NCBI RefSeq assembly: GCF_024343615.1
Contig: NZ_RJUB01000014.1
Location: forward strand, 1 to 52,972
DNA from: Ferruginibacter sp. HRS2-29
GTDB lineage: Bacteria; Bacteroidota; Bacteroidia; Chitinophagales; Chitinophagaceae
Length of the DNA stretch: 52,972 nucleotides
Direction: 5' to 3'
The translations under genes were made by a program, and so were the position numbers. Below, piece by piece: positions 18,955 through 27,026 of the stretch. Within the stretch, counting starts at the first letter, position 1. The number at the start of each line of letters is the position of its first letter. The notes beneath the pieces are model-generated. The model ran no database searches, was not told the origin of the DNA, and saw nothing but the letters and a program-made list of their open reading frames with translations.

Positions 18955-18997
18955 CCTTCGCTCAACCTTCGCTGTATCTTCGCTCAACCTTCGCTCG
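18955..18997. repeat. Tandem repeat of CCTTCGCTCAA units
   Basis: Four copies of CTTCGCT occur, spaced by 10-12 bases, with the linkers CAAC, GTAT and CAAC between them. The unit is GC-rich against an AT-rich background. Confidence 0.7.
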
Positions 18998-19199
18998 TGG
19001 AACATTTCGCAAAACAACACAAAAACAATACTATTCTTAATGTTCCAACATTCATTCATCCTTTTTTATAACCACTCCGCTTAAACAATTTTACCACTCA
19101 CACAAAGCCCATGCTTTTTAACGCTCAGCTTTATGCAATTTCTTTTGCACCGCAATCCCATAAGCGACAACAGTTTTTCTCACAATTAAATTTCATGTT

Positions 19200-19757
19200 A
19201 TGAAACACATTAAGAACCTCGTAACAAAAGGTCTTTCAGGCCGCATCCAGGAGTTGGTTTTTCGCCACAATCATGGCAGAACCTATGTAATCTCCAGCCC
19301 TTCGCCGTCAACGGTTCCGGCATCCGAAGAGCAACTGCAGATCCGCTACACGTTCAAAGATGCGGTGCGCTATGCAAAAGCGATCCTCATCGACCCGATC
19401 GTGAAAGCGGCTTACAAGGCGAAAGCAAATCCGTGGCAGAGCGCCTTCAACCTTGCCATCGCCGATTTCTTCAAACCGCCCACTATCGGCACCATCGATG
19501 CCAGCGCCTACACCGCCCAGGCTGGTAGCTTCATCTCCGCACAGGTAACCGACGACTTCCAGGTAGCATCCGTAGAAGTGCGTATCGAGAAAGCCAATGG
19601 CCAGCTCATAGAAGCAGGTGCCGCCACGCTGATGGAAGACGGGTTACATTACAGGTACACCACTACCGCAACTGTAACAAACATTACCGGTAACAAGATC
19701 ACGTTCATAGCAATAGACTTGCCCGGTCATTTGGTAACCCAACAAATCACCTTGTAA
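19200..19757 (+). CDS. Conserved hypothetical protein of a Bacteroidota-type family
   Basis: The 185-residue protein has no signal peptide or membrane segment. It begins with a basic, glycine-containing segment, TKGLSGRIQELVFRHNHGRTYV, followed by a helical part, QIRYTFKDAVRYAKAILIDP and YKAKANPWQSAFNLAIADFF, and then a beta-rich C-terminal half (about 95-185) with DDFQVASVEVRIEKANGQLIEAGAA. I recognise this overall pattern from uncharacterised Bacteroidota proteins but know no function. The C-terminal half might be an Ig-like or carbohydrate-binding fold. It stands alone, with a strong terminator downstream, and codon usage is like the housekeeping genes. Confidence 0.8.
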   Translation: MKHIKNLVTKGLSGRIQELVFRHNHGRTYVISSPSPSTVPASEEQLQIRYTFKDAVRYAKAILIDPIVKAAYKAKANPWQSAFNLAIADFFKPPTIGTIDASAYTAQAGSFISAQVTDDFQVASVEVRIEKANGQLIEAGAATLMEDGLHYRYTTTATVTNITGNKITFIAIDLPGHLVTQQITL

Positions 19758-19781
19758 TTATGGAGAGACTTTTACATGGAT

Positions 19782-19812
19782 AAGCCCTGGATTTTTTCCG
19801 GGGCTTTTTTTG
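19782..19812 (+). terminator. Terminator after the 19200 gene
   Basis: AAGCCC pairs with GGGCTT, extended by one G-T pair and GGA with TCC, and is followed by seven T residues. Confidence 0.85.
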
Positions 19813-19900
19813 AACCACAGAGGAAAAGAGGACACGGAGTAACACAGAGAAAAAATCATACACTCTGTGTTACTCCGTGTCCTCTTTTCCTCTGTGGTTC
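19812..19900. repeat. Perfect 38-bp inverted repeat between convergent genes
   Basis: The arm 19812-19849 is exactly complementary to 19863-19900, with a 13-base loop. The arm reads as nine-base units (CCACAGAGG, then AAAAGAGGA, then CACGGAGTA). It sits between the 3' ends of two convergent genes and could act as a bidirectional transcription barrier. Confidence 0.95.
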
Positions 19901-19905
19901 ACAGT

Positions 19906-20466
19906 TCAGGTAGGTCTTTCCATTGCCAGATCGCTGCATAATGAGCCAACGTCATACACAGCAGATGATTTTTGCAATACACCATCGAGATAAGAATTGA
20001 TGATCAGCGAAAGCGAAGGGTAGGGGCGGCGGCCGAGATCGTACCAGTATGAATTGCAGTAAAGACGGAGGGTGCCACTGAATAACTGTCCGTTGATGGA
20101 CAACCGAGCCTTTGGTAATGATCTGTATATTGTAGCAGCATATACTTCATCGTTGGTAAGTGTATCGTGATTGATCATTTTGTGTGGAGGAAAATGCTGG
20201 TCGAGCAGCAGTCGCAACTCTACCGGGGAGCCAGACGATGGGAGCCCGGGAACCGTAAAATTAATGATCTCCGAATTGAGGTATGTTTCCGGATCGCTGA
20301 TCTGGATAGCATTCAGCGGGATTTTATATACAAGGCAATTTATGTTGGGTATCGTATCCGCATCGATCCGGTGCAATGCTTCTTTTGAAGCGTTGGGGCT
20401 GGCTGGGTGTGCCAGCGTTGATGTGAAGCTGGCTGCGCAGGTGCAAAGGAGAATAAGCAGTTTCAT
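19906..20466 (-). CDS. Secreted hypothetical protein
   Basis: The 186-residue product has a Sec signal peptide (hydrophobic about 3-19, likely cleavage after TLA). The mature protein has two cysteines (in RLYCNSYW and GSLCSD) and one earlier Cys, plus stretches such as PVELRLLLDQHFP and PSLSLIINSYLDGV that suggest beta strands. I do not recognise a family. It stands alone on the minus strand: its 3' end faces the 38-bp inverted repeat, and a palindrome (20521-20567) lies upstream of its start. It may be an envelope protein. Confidence 0.6.
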   Translation of the reverse strand: MKLLILLCTCAASFTSTLAHPASPNASKEALHRIDADTIPNINCLVYKIPLNAIQISDPETYLNSEIINFTVPGLPSSGSPVELRLLLDQHFPPHKMINHDTLTNDEVYAATIYRSLPKARLSINGQLFSGTLRLYCNSYWYDLGRRPYPSLSLIINSYLDGVLQKSSAVYDVGSLCSDLAMERPT

Positions 20467-20520
20467 GATCTGATAAGTTGGTGACGGACGTTAGATGCAG
20501 GAGAAAAGGATTTTGCACAC

Positions 20521-20567
20521 GAGTTGACTACTCCCATGAGTTGTCAACTCGTGGGAGTAGTCAACTC
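20521..20567. repeat. 47-base palindrome built on GAGTTG/CAACTC
   Basis: GAGTTGACTACTCCCA (20521-20536) pairs exactly with TGGGAGTAGTCAACTC (20552-20567). The 15 bases between contain GAGTTG and CAACTC again. It lies 54 bases upstream of the 19906-20466 start and just past the end of the 20606-22117 gene. No T run follows it. Confidence 0.85.
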
Positions 20568-20605
20568 AAAGCGTTTTACCCCATACACGGAAAGATCCCA
20601 TCGCC

Positions 20606-22117
20606 TTACCGCAGTTTATAAGCCACTCCAACGGATAATCCCGGTTTATTTATTTTCTTGTTGAATGATATGGTGTTTAAATCATACCGATGAAGGTTAT
20701 ACCGGAAACCAGGTTCGGCAAACCATTCATATTTTTTCCAGAACACTCCCGTAAAATGTATGCCCGTGTAAAGATCGGCACCCGTTTTATTTTGTGAAGA
20801 GGATGTTTGCCAACCCGAAGGATAAAAGTTCGCAAATTCTCCCGGGATATCATTGTGGTATTTTCTCTGGATGTCTACATATACTCCTGTAGTAAAAGCT
20901 GCCACCCATGCCGTCCTGTTGATGAAAGAATAACGCACCATTACAGGCAACGTGAGGTTGTAATAAGCATTTCTGCCCGTGATGATGGTTTTACTTTTTA
21001 CTACCGTGGTGCCGGTTGTATTAGATTCCGTACCCGATAGCTGCAGCAATTCTGTCAACTTGAGGTACTGGATGCCGCCGGCAATGCTCCATTTTTTATT
21101 CAATGGTTTCACCAGGTTTAAAGAAAATCCTGTACCCGGTTCGATGGTTGAATGGATACTTTCTGAAATGAATTCGGAACGTGAGCCGGGGTGTTCGATA
21201 ATACGTTGTATAAATAACGGTTGTTGATATTGTTGCGTAGGTAATACCATGCTAACAGCCACTTCAATTTTTAGTGGTCGCTTTTTGCTTTTGGAGTCAG
21301 GTTTGTTTGCTGATGCTGTTGCAACCTGTATGGTTACCGTTTTATTGCTATCTGTAGAAGGCTTGATATCATTCACTGCTTTTGAAGAATCAAAAGAAGA
21401 ATTTTGCGAAGAGAGCCCCGGTTTATTGGTAAGTATGTTTTTTTCAACGACAGGAGTATTCGTTACCATGTCGTCCTCACCTGTAATATCCGTTGACAGG
21501 CTGTCTGTTGCACCCTTGGATATGGTTGCTTTAAATTTCCGGTTGCTTCTTATTGCCGGCTTCCGCGAAGCAGTTATATCAGCTTCATCGCTCTCATTGT
21601 TATATGCAGGTTTTGTTCGTTTATTTTTAGTTGGGGTTATAGATGCCGGGTTTAAAACATGATTGTTGACAACTCCATCGGTATGACTATTCATATTGTC
21701 TTTCGCAATTTTAACCGAATTGCCTGCCAGTCCTGTTTGTGTTGCAGTATCGGTTGCCACGGCATGTCCTGGGATAATTTTATCATCACCTGGTTGTATA
21801 GCGGAAGGCGTAGGGGTACTTTCTTCCGGGTGATATTTTTCTTCTTCTGTGGGAACGTTTGCCTGTTGTGAATTTTTTGCCGGGAGTTTGTGATCTCCGG
21901 CTGTCGGGCTAACCGGGGCTGTTGAGCTTTGATACACATTTGCCACAAACCAACTACCTGCTGATATGAATATCAGCAGGAGCATCCACCAAAAGAATGG
22001 GATTCGTCTTTTCTTTTTTTTGCGACTGGAAATATTTCCCCACATATCTGCCGGCACTTCCGCTTCGCGTTGCAGCGCCTTGTTTTTTATGATATCATCA
22101 AAATCACGACTATTCAT
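20606..22117 (-). CDS. Inner-membrane-anchored protein with C-terminal outer-membrane beta-barrel-like domain
   Basis: The 503-residue protein has a short cytoplasmic N-terminus with VPADMWGNISSRKKKKRR (22-38), one membrane helix (about 41-60), a long Ser/Thr/Asn/Lys-rich disordered region (about 65-300), and a C-terminal domain (about 310-503) with alternating strands typical of PorT/OmpW-like barrels (KKWSIAGGIQYLKL, YYNLTLPVMVRYSFI, WFAEPGFRYNLHRY, GLSVGVAYKLR). The N-terminus matches proteins that follow ECF sigma genes in Chitinophagaceae. It overlaps the sigma gene by 4 bases, so it is probably the regulator or a direct partner of that sigma factor. The topology, from inner to outer membrane, is odd and makes a signalling role across the periplasm possible. 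Confidence 0.75.
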   Translation of the reverse strand: MNSRDFDDIIKNKALQREAEVPADMWGNISSRKKKKRRIPFFWWMLLLIFISAGSWFVANVYQSSTAPVSPTAGDHKLPAKNSQQANVPTEEEKYHPEESTPTPSAIQPGDDKIIPGHAVATDTATQTGLAGNSVKIAKDNMNSHTDGVVNNHVLNPASITPTKNKRTKPAYNNESDEADITASRKPAIRSNRKFKATISKGATDSLSTDITGEDDMVTNTPVVEKNILTNKPGLSSQNSSFDSSKAVNDIKPSTDSNKTVTIQVATASANKPDSKSKKRPLKIEVAVSMVLPTQQYQQPLFIQRIIEHPGSRSEFISESIHSTIEPGTGFSLNLVKPLNKKWSIAGGIQYLKLTELLQLSGTESNTTGTTVVKSKTIITGRNAYYNLTLPVMVRYSFINRTAWVAAFTTGVYVDIQRKYHNDIPGEFANFYPSGWQTSSSQNKTGADLYTGIHFTGVFWKKYEWFAEPGFRYNLHRYDLNTISFNKKINKPGLSVGVAYKLR

Positions 22118-22653
22118 ACACTTAGTACATTAAACTGTTTTAAAATAAGTGACTGCAACATCCTGCGTGCCTTTGTCAGCTGGGTTCGGGAAGTAGATGC
22201 CTGGATGCCCAGCAGCTTTCCGATCTCTTCATGGCTGTATCCTTCTATCACGTTCAGGTTGAATACCAGCCGGTATCCATCAGGCATACGCCCGATCAGC
22301 CGGTAGATATCGTCTTCCGAAAGTTTTGAAACAACGGTAGGGTCAACTGTAGTAACATCTGCACCCGGGTGTTCGATATCACTGAAAATTATTTTTCTTT
22401 TACTGACATACCTCGTGGCTACACTTACAAATACACGTTTTACCCAGCCTTCAAAACTTCCTTCAAATTTAAACTGATGAATAGCATCATATACCTTCAG
22501 AAACCCTTCCTGGGTAATATCTTCCGCTTCCTGCTGATCGCGGGAATATCGTTGACAGAGCGAAAGCATTTTGCCCGCATATCTCTCAAATAAAAGTTTT
22601 TGGCAAACCTCATTCCGATCAACACATCCTTTTATGATTTCAGCTTCTGTCAT
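22114..22653 (-). CDS. ECF-type RNA polymerase sigma factor
   Basis: The 179-residue protein has the two sigma domains. Region 2 (about 10-85) contains AEDITQEGFLKVYDAIHQF and FEGWVKRVFVSVATRYV; region 4 (about 118-172) contains MPDGYRLVFNLNVIEGYSHEEIGKLLGIQASTSRTQLTKARRML. It directs RNA polymerase to a set of promoters not identified here. Its stop codon overlaps the start of the beta-barrel/membrane protein gene (ATGA), so the pair forms an operon. The neighbour lacks a clear anti-sigma (ZAS or FecR) domain, so how this sigma is held inactive is uncertain. No TAnnTTTG promoter is seen directly upstream. Confidence 0.95.
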   Translation of the reverse strand: MTEAEIIKGCVDRNEVCQKLLFERYAGKMLSLCQRYSRDQQEAEDITQEGFLKVYDAIHQFKFEGSFEGWVKRVFVSVATRYVSKRKIIFSDIEHPGADVTTVDPTVVSKLSEDDIYRLIGRMPDGYRLVFNLNVIEGYSHEEIGKLLGIQASTSRTQLTKARRMLQSLILKQFNVLSV

Positions 22654-22715
22654 TGAATCCCTTGCTTAAGAATACACGGTTTGTATAAATGATTTAGTGC
22701 AGTTATATTTTTGAA

Positions 22716-24506
22716 TTATTGTCTCCTTACCCTGAAGTTACATTGTACCAGGTGATCTGTATGATCTGTTTCATCCTGTACATGCCCGCTGAATGAGCCT
22801 GCTACAAAACCTCCCCAATCACCGAATTCGGTAATGGTAACAACTAAAGGTGAATAAGGCGGATTATTTGTATTGGCCCTACCGGAAGGGAAACCACGGG
22901 AAGCGAATAAACTTGCCTGGTGTGATGAACCGATCGTTGAGCCGCCGCCGAATTCAAATGCCATGTTTGGTTGCGGGTTGCCATCCCTGTCTATTGTAAT
23001 GATGTTGGTCGACACACCATCAAAAGTCGCGATCATTTTCTGTATTTCTCTTTCCTGTGTAAGATGTATGGTCGGGCCATTATCGATGGAATAATCGAGG
23101 AACCCTGTAGCGCTTACTCCGCAAGCCTGGATGGTGCCAAGGTTATTGTTGCCCGGAACAAGCGTGATATTTTGTATTACACTTTGCTGACTGCCGCCCC
23201 AGTTGACCGCAACATATGAAGAATTCATATTGGTACATGCTGTGGTAGAAAAATCAACGTCACCGTTAACAACAGGCATATGCCAGGTCACATTGGCTAT
23301 CCGCAGCAGTACCCAGCCATCAGTGACTGCAGCACCATTGCAATCCACCACACGGGCGGTGATTTTTACGATGTCTCCAAGGTTAGCAGTGATAGTTCCC
23401 AGGTCTATATCGCTGGTAGTGGCGTTGATGTTTTGGGAATACACGAGGTTGATGCCTCCGCAAACAGTGTAAACTTCCATTACCAGAGCTGTATTGGCGA
23501 GCACTGCACCGCTTACATATCCTTCGTTGTTGGTGAAAGAAGAAGCCCCTATATTAGGATCATCTGCCCTGCGGATGCAGACATAAATATTGCCGATAGA
23601 CTGTTGTGTGTTGTTTACAATTTTGGCTTTCAGGTTTACTACCGGAACGCCTGAAGCTCCATCCCAGAAAGAAAAATGAGTGACATTACCGGTGTAAGTA
23701 TTACCGCTTTTGTTAGTGATACTTTCCTGTTTCCACAATCCATTGGCTACATCAAACGACCATAATGGAATGCTCGCAGGAGCGTCGGCCAGCAGTGCGG
23801 ATGGGATCGGTGTTGTGATAGTGGCTTCTTTTCCTGTGGCAATCTGCAGTAGTTCACCTGCATCGCCCGTGAGTTCTACGGCCAGCATGCCATAAGATTT
23901 CAGCATCCGCATTTTCGCATCACTGTCAATGCCACGTTGGTCGCCGGGCATCATGCTGGTGAATTGCGAAATATTATTTTGGTTATAAAGATGTGCTGCC
24001 ACGTGGATGGTACCTGAATAAGCGGCATTGGTAGCGGCATTCACGACGGCGTTGGCAGGTAAAGTTATCTGTGCTCCGTCTGTAGTGGTTACAGCTCCAC
24101 CGGATACCGCACTAATATCACCTACATTCTTTTTAGGAACCAGCTGAACCCTTACAAAAGTTTGCTGGCCTGGTATTCCAACAAATGTGCGGTATCCATC
24201 AAAATAGCCTGTGTTGGTTATTTTAATAAACCCTGCGGCTTTCGAGAGGGAGACATTATCTATCTGAAATCTGCCGCTGGCATCTGTTGTAGTGGTTTTT
24301 GTACCGGCATATACTTTTGCATTGCTTACAGCACTTCCATTTTGGTCGGTTACAAAACCTACTACGCTTTGCACGATCTTTTCCGCAACAAGGGTTGTAT
24401 CAACAGGCAAAGGGAAATATTGCTGATCATGGAAGGTCTTTTTACAGGCATTCAGTAAAAAGCAGCATAACAATATCGGGATTACATAGAGTAATGTCTT
24501 TTTCAT
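22716..24506 (-). CDS. Lipoprotein with carboxypeptidase-regulatory-like domain
   Basis: Starting from the ATG at 24506 the product has 596 residues and a clean lipoprotein signal (MKKTLLYVIPILLCCFLLNAC), which is why this start is preferred over an ATG nine codons upstream. Next comes a carboxypeptidase-regulatory-like/CNA-B-like beta sandwich (about 45-120: VGFVTDQNGSAVSNAKVYAG and TTDASGRFQIDNVSL). The rest is a string of beta-rich repeats, with TRVVDCNGAAVTDGWVLLRI-like segments, likely more Ig-like folds. It is a surface or periplasmic protein of unknown role, probably binding rather than catalytic. It lies upstream of the sigma operon on the same strand with a 62-base gap. A short inverted repeat (24517-24533) lies just before the start. 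Confidence 0.8.
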   Translation of the reverse strand: MKKTLLYVIPILLCCFLLNACKKTFHDQQYFPLPVDTTLVAEKIVQSVVGFVTDQNGSAVSNAKVYAGTKTTTTDASGRFQIDNVSLSKAAGFIKITNTGYFDGYRTFVGIPGQQTFVRVQLVPKKNVGDISAVSGGAVTTTDGAQITLPANAVVNAATNAAYSGTIHVAAHLYNQNNISQFTSMMPGDQRGIDSDAKMRMLKSYGMLAVELTGDAGELLQIATGKEATITTPIPSALLADAPASIPLWSFDVANGLWKQESITNKSGNTYTGNVTHFSFWDGASGVPVVNLKAKIVNNTQQSIGNIYVCIRRADDPNIGASSFTNNEGYVSGAVLANTALVMEVYTVCGGINLVYSQNINATTSDIDLGTITANLGDIVKITARVVDCNGAAVTDGWVLLRIANVTWHMPVVNGDVDFSTTACTNMNSSYVAVNWGGSQQSVIQNITLVPGNNNLGTIQACGVSATGFLDYSIDNGPTIHLTQEREIQKMIATFDGVSTNIITIDRDGNPQPNMAFEFGGGSTIGSSHQASLFASRGFPSGRANTNNPPYSPLVVTITEFGDWGGFVAGSFSGHVQDETDHTDHLVQCNFRVRRQ

Positions 24507-24516
24507 AATAAGTTGT

Positions 24517-24533
24517 TTGGTATTAGATACCAA
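24517..24533. repeat. Short inverted repeat TTGGTAT-3-ATACCAA
   Basis: A perfect 7-bp dyad with a 3-base centre, 11 bases before the lipoprotein start codon. It could be an operator or a hairpin in the leader; it may also be chance. Confidence 0.4.
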
Positions 24534-24676
24534 TCAGGGAACCGTTGCGGCTTGACTTTAAAAATTAATTTAAATTGGGCTCATGCGGAGTAGAAATTGT
24601 AGCAGAAGTTCATGTTATAGAAGAATTGTTCAGATTTTTTTATAAAAGAACAGCTTATTCTTTGATCTGCGGTACA

Positions 24677-25606
24677 CTATTGCGCCATCAACCACTTTAT
24701 CAATGCTTCCTTATCAATTATGCTCAGCGAATGTGGGTGCCTGGTGTTGGTCTGTTTCCTGAAACCTTTATTGACCGTGGTTTGGAGAAGGGCGTTTTTG
24801 TTGCCGAGATGTTGAAGCTCATTGATCATGGCGGCAAGATCGCTTACGTTGATGTACGAATAATCGTAACCGCGGTTCTGCATCCACCAGTGAATATCGG
24901 GCTCGGTGATGAAAGTGATGGGAGTGTTGATCAGCAACTTCACTGCCCGTTGAGTAGTGTCGTTGAAAGAATAAGGTGATGTATTGAAATAATTTTCCAA
25001 CGCCGTCTGCGGGGTGCCCCCCATTTCTTTTTCGATGCGATCGATCATATACGTCACTTCACCATTCACGGGTGCGTCGGTTGAAAGCCGAACCACCCGT
25101 TTGGCATTTTCATGAAAGCGCTCGAAATCGAGTGGAGGATCAACGGCAAATACCGCTTTTGGTTTTACGGGATAATTATTTTTCACGGCAAGCTCTGCAT
25201 ATTTTACCGCACAACTGCCGCCAATGGAGAATCCGCCGATGTAAAACGGTTTGCCTTCGAGCTGGTATTTTTTATAGATGTATTCCACCTGTTCTTTGAG
25301 CGATGCCTGGGAAGCCGTATCTACTCCAAAATATAATGCACCGGTTTTCAATACAGGCAATATGGTGAGGATACCCTGCTGTGCCGCATATGCCGGCATA
25401 TCCGATTCAATCAATACTCCCGCCGGTGAAGCGCCAAACCCATCGAGGAAAAACATCACTGCTTTTATAGGAACCTGGTCGGGAATGAGCGCTATGTATT
25501 TATTGCTGCTGCTGTCGGAAGGGGAGAGATATACCCTTTCTTTTTTTTGTGCAAAAGAAAAGGAGGCGGATATAAGGATGACGAAAAAGAAAAGAAGTCT
25601 ATTCAT
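24677..25606 (-). CDS. Secreted alpha/beta-hydrolase-like protein
   Basis: From the ATG at 25606 the product has 309 residues with a Sec signal (MNRLLFFFVILISASFSFAQ); the 23 codons upstream look non-coding. The hydrolase fold shows the nucleophile elbow GFSIGGS (Ser in the GxSxG-like position, about 139) after FYIGG. A later DxxH-type segment EPDIHWW (about 235) and the C-terminal HPHSLSI (about 287) can supply the acid and His. The early segment VPIKAVMFFLDGFGASP fits the oxyanion-hole strand. Substrate is unknown; esterase or peptidase activity is possible. The gene is separated from the neighbouring AHSA1-like gene by an inverted repeat, so it is probably transcribed alone. Confidence 0.7.
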   Translation of the reverse strand: MNRLLFFFVILISASFSFAQKKERVYLSPSDSSSNKYIALIPDQVPIKAVMFFLDGFGASPAGVLIESDMPAYAAQQGILTILPVLKTGALYFGVDTASQASLKEQVEYIYKKYQLEGKPFYIGGFSIGGSCAVKYAELAVKNNYPVKPKAVFAVDPPLDFERFHENAKRVVRLSTDAPVNGEVTYMIDRIEKEMGGTPQTALENYFNTSPYSFNDTTQRAVKLLINTPITFITEPDIHWWMQNRGYDYSYINVSDLAAMINELQHLGNKNALLQTTVNKGFRKQTNTRHPHSLSIIDKEALIKWLMAQ

Positions 25607-25673
25607 GTGAAGGTTTTGAATTTGCAATGTAAGCGGAGATAGTGCGAATTCAAAACCGCCCATATATTTACCC

Positions 25674-25751
25674 AACCACAGGGCGACACACCGAATAAGG
25701 CGTTGGATCTGGTATTGCTTTACGCTGTGCTCGCTGTGTCGCCCTGTGGTT
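25674..25751. repeat. 17-bp perfect inverted repeat in a 44-base-loop element
   Basis: AACCACAGGGCGACACA (25674-25690) pairs exactly with TGTGTCGCCCTGTGGTT (25735-25751). The arms resemble the 19812-19900 element in starting with AACCACAG. It fills the gap between the hydrolase gene and the end of the AHSA1-like gene. Confidence 0.85.
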
Positions 25752-25762
25752 GTGGTTGAATT

Positions 25763-26257
25763 TTACAATGCAAGCAACTCATCCAGGTTGCCCAATCCCA
25801 TGGTAAATCCTTCTTTGAAGCCCATCTTGATGATAGTTTCCAGGTCTTCCAGCGTATCGTATTTGATCATAATATCTACCAATGTACCATTGCCTTTGTT
25901 GTTGAAAGTGTTCTTCCATTCTGCCGCCGGTAAGGTTTTCTGGTCTACGCCATTTTCATCGACAAAGGCGGATGTAGTGGAGAAACTTTTTTGCTGTTCG
26001 ATGGTTAAAAAATCCACTTTGCAGAATTGCTTTTCGCCTTTAGGTCCTACCATCGCATACAGCCAGTAGCCGCCTACGGTGAAGTCCATGGATTTCGTTT
26101 CGGCCCGCCATGGCTTAGGTGCCCACCATTGGTCGAGCAGCTCGCTTTTGGTCCAGGCAGCCCAGACCTTTTGCGGTGGTGCGTTAAATTCTCTTCTTAC
26201 ATGGATAGTGTTGTTCTCTTTGTTTACATCGAAGTCAAACTGAAGTTGATTATTCAT
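25763..26257 (-). CDS. SRPBCC/AHSA1-like domain protein
   Basis: The 164-residue protein has the START-like fold of AHSA1 proteins: TIHVRREFNAPPQKVWAAWT (about 17-36), then LLDQWWAPKPWRAETKSMDF (about 40-60), GGYWLYAMVGP, and a long C-terminal helix with GFKEGFTMGLGNLDELL. The family binds hydrophobic ligands or stimulates Hsp90; in bacteria many members act in stress response or are of unknown role. It has no signal peptide. It lies 57 bases downstream of the LytTR regulator and could be the last gene of that operon. Confidence 0.9.
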   Translation of the reverse strand: MNNQLQFDFDVNKENNTIHVRREFNAPPQKVWAAWTKSELLDQWWAPKPWRAETKSMDFTVGGYWLYAMVGPKGEKQFCKVDFLTIEQQKSFSTTSAFVDENGVDQKTLPAAEWKNTFNNKGNGTLVDIMIKYDTLEDLETIIKMGFKEGFTMGLGNLDELLAL

Positions 26258-26314
26258 ATCCGGTTTATTTAATGTTTGTGAAATACTACACCAAATTTTA
26301 AGCCCGATTATTAT

Positions 26315-27001
26315 TTATCGGCCTATTAATTTATATAATGTTGATTTGTAGCTTTCGGATACAGGGAGGATGATATTGCCGATATGTATTTCATCTTTTT
26401 CCAATGAATCTATTTTACTGATCGAGATCATATAGGATTTGTGAACACGGCAGATGACGGAGGGAGGAAGTTCTTTTTCCAGTTCGGCGAATGTTTGCAA
26501 CGTCATGATCTTTTTATGTGTGGTGTGGATTTTGCGGTAGTCACGCATGCCTTCAATGTATAATACCTCTGCATAGGAGATGCGTTCATATCGGTTTTCT
26601 GTTTTTACGAAAAAGAAATCACGCTGTTCGTGCTGAAGGGCTGAATTTTTGTCAGAAGATACTTTGTCTACAGCTTGTAAGAAACGTTCGAAAGTAAAGG
26701 GTTTGAGCAGGTAATCGGTTACATTCAGGTCGTATCCTATGAGAGCGAAATCGGTGTATGCAGTAGTAATGATAACATCACCGTTAAATTGGATCGACTG
26801 AAGAAATTGTATGCCGGAAAGTTCCCCCAGGTTGATATCGAGGAATATGAGATCGACAGGTGTTATCTTCAAAAAAACGAAAGCGTCCAGCGCATTATCG
26901 AAGGATTGCAATAACGTAAGGCCTGGAAGTTTGCGGATGTACCCTGTTACGCGTTCCATAGCAAGCGGTTCATCTTCTATTACAATGCAATTAATCTTCA
27001 T
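26315..27001 (-). CDS. LytTR-family response regulator
   Basis: The 228-residue protein has a receiver domain (about 3-120; Glu9 and Asp10 in IEDEP, phosphoacceptor Asp55 in IFLDINLG, Lys100 in YLLKPF) and a LytTR DNA-binding domain (about 128-226) with YAEVLYIEGMRDYRKIHT and CRVHKSYMISISKI. It is paired with the LytS-type kinase 25 bases upstream. Such pairs often control the adjacent transporter operon. The target site is not identifiable here. Confidence 0.95.
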   Translation of the reverse strand: MKINCIVIEDEPLAMERVTGYIRKLPGLTLLQSFDNALDAFVFLKITPVDLIFLDINLGELSGIQFLQSIQFNGDVIITTAYTDFALIGYDLNVTDYLLKPFTFERFLQAVDKVSSDKNSALQHEQRDFFFVKTENRYERISYAEVLYIEGMRDYRKIHTTHKKIMTLQTFAELEKELPPSVICRVHKSYMISISKIDSLEKDEIHIGNIILPVSESYKSTLYKLIGR

Positions 27002-27026
27002 AACGGTAATTTGTACCCGAAAACAG

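Larger units (their letters stand above)
18792..19199. other. 408-base intergenic region
   Basis: It holds the minus-strand promoter (18823-18852), an imperfect tandem repeat (18955-18997) and a 9-bp inverted repeat TGGAACATT with AATGTTCCA (18998-19006, 19039-19047). I see no gene or RNA in the rest, and no clear promoter for the gene at 19200. Confidence 0.6.

Noticed and set aside
25607..25675. Longer start for the alpha/beta-hydrolase-like protein.
   Set aside because: The signal peptide begins at the ATG at 25606, and the 23 upstream codons do not look like protein-coding sequence.
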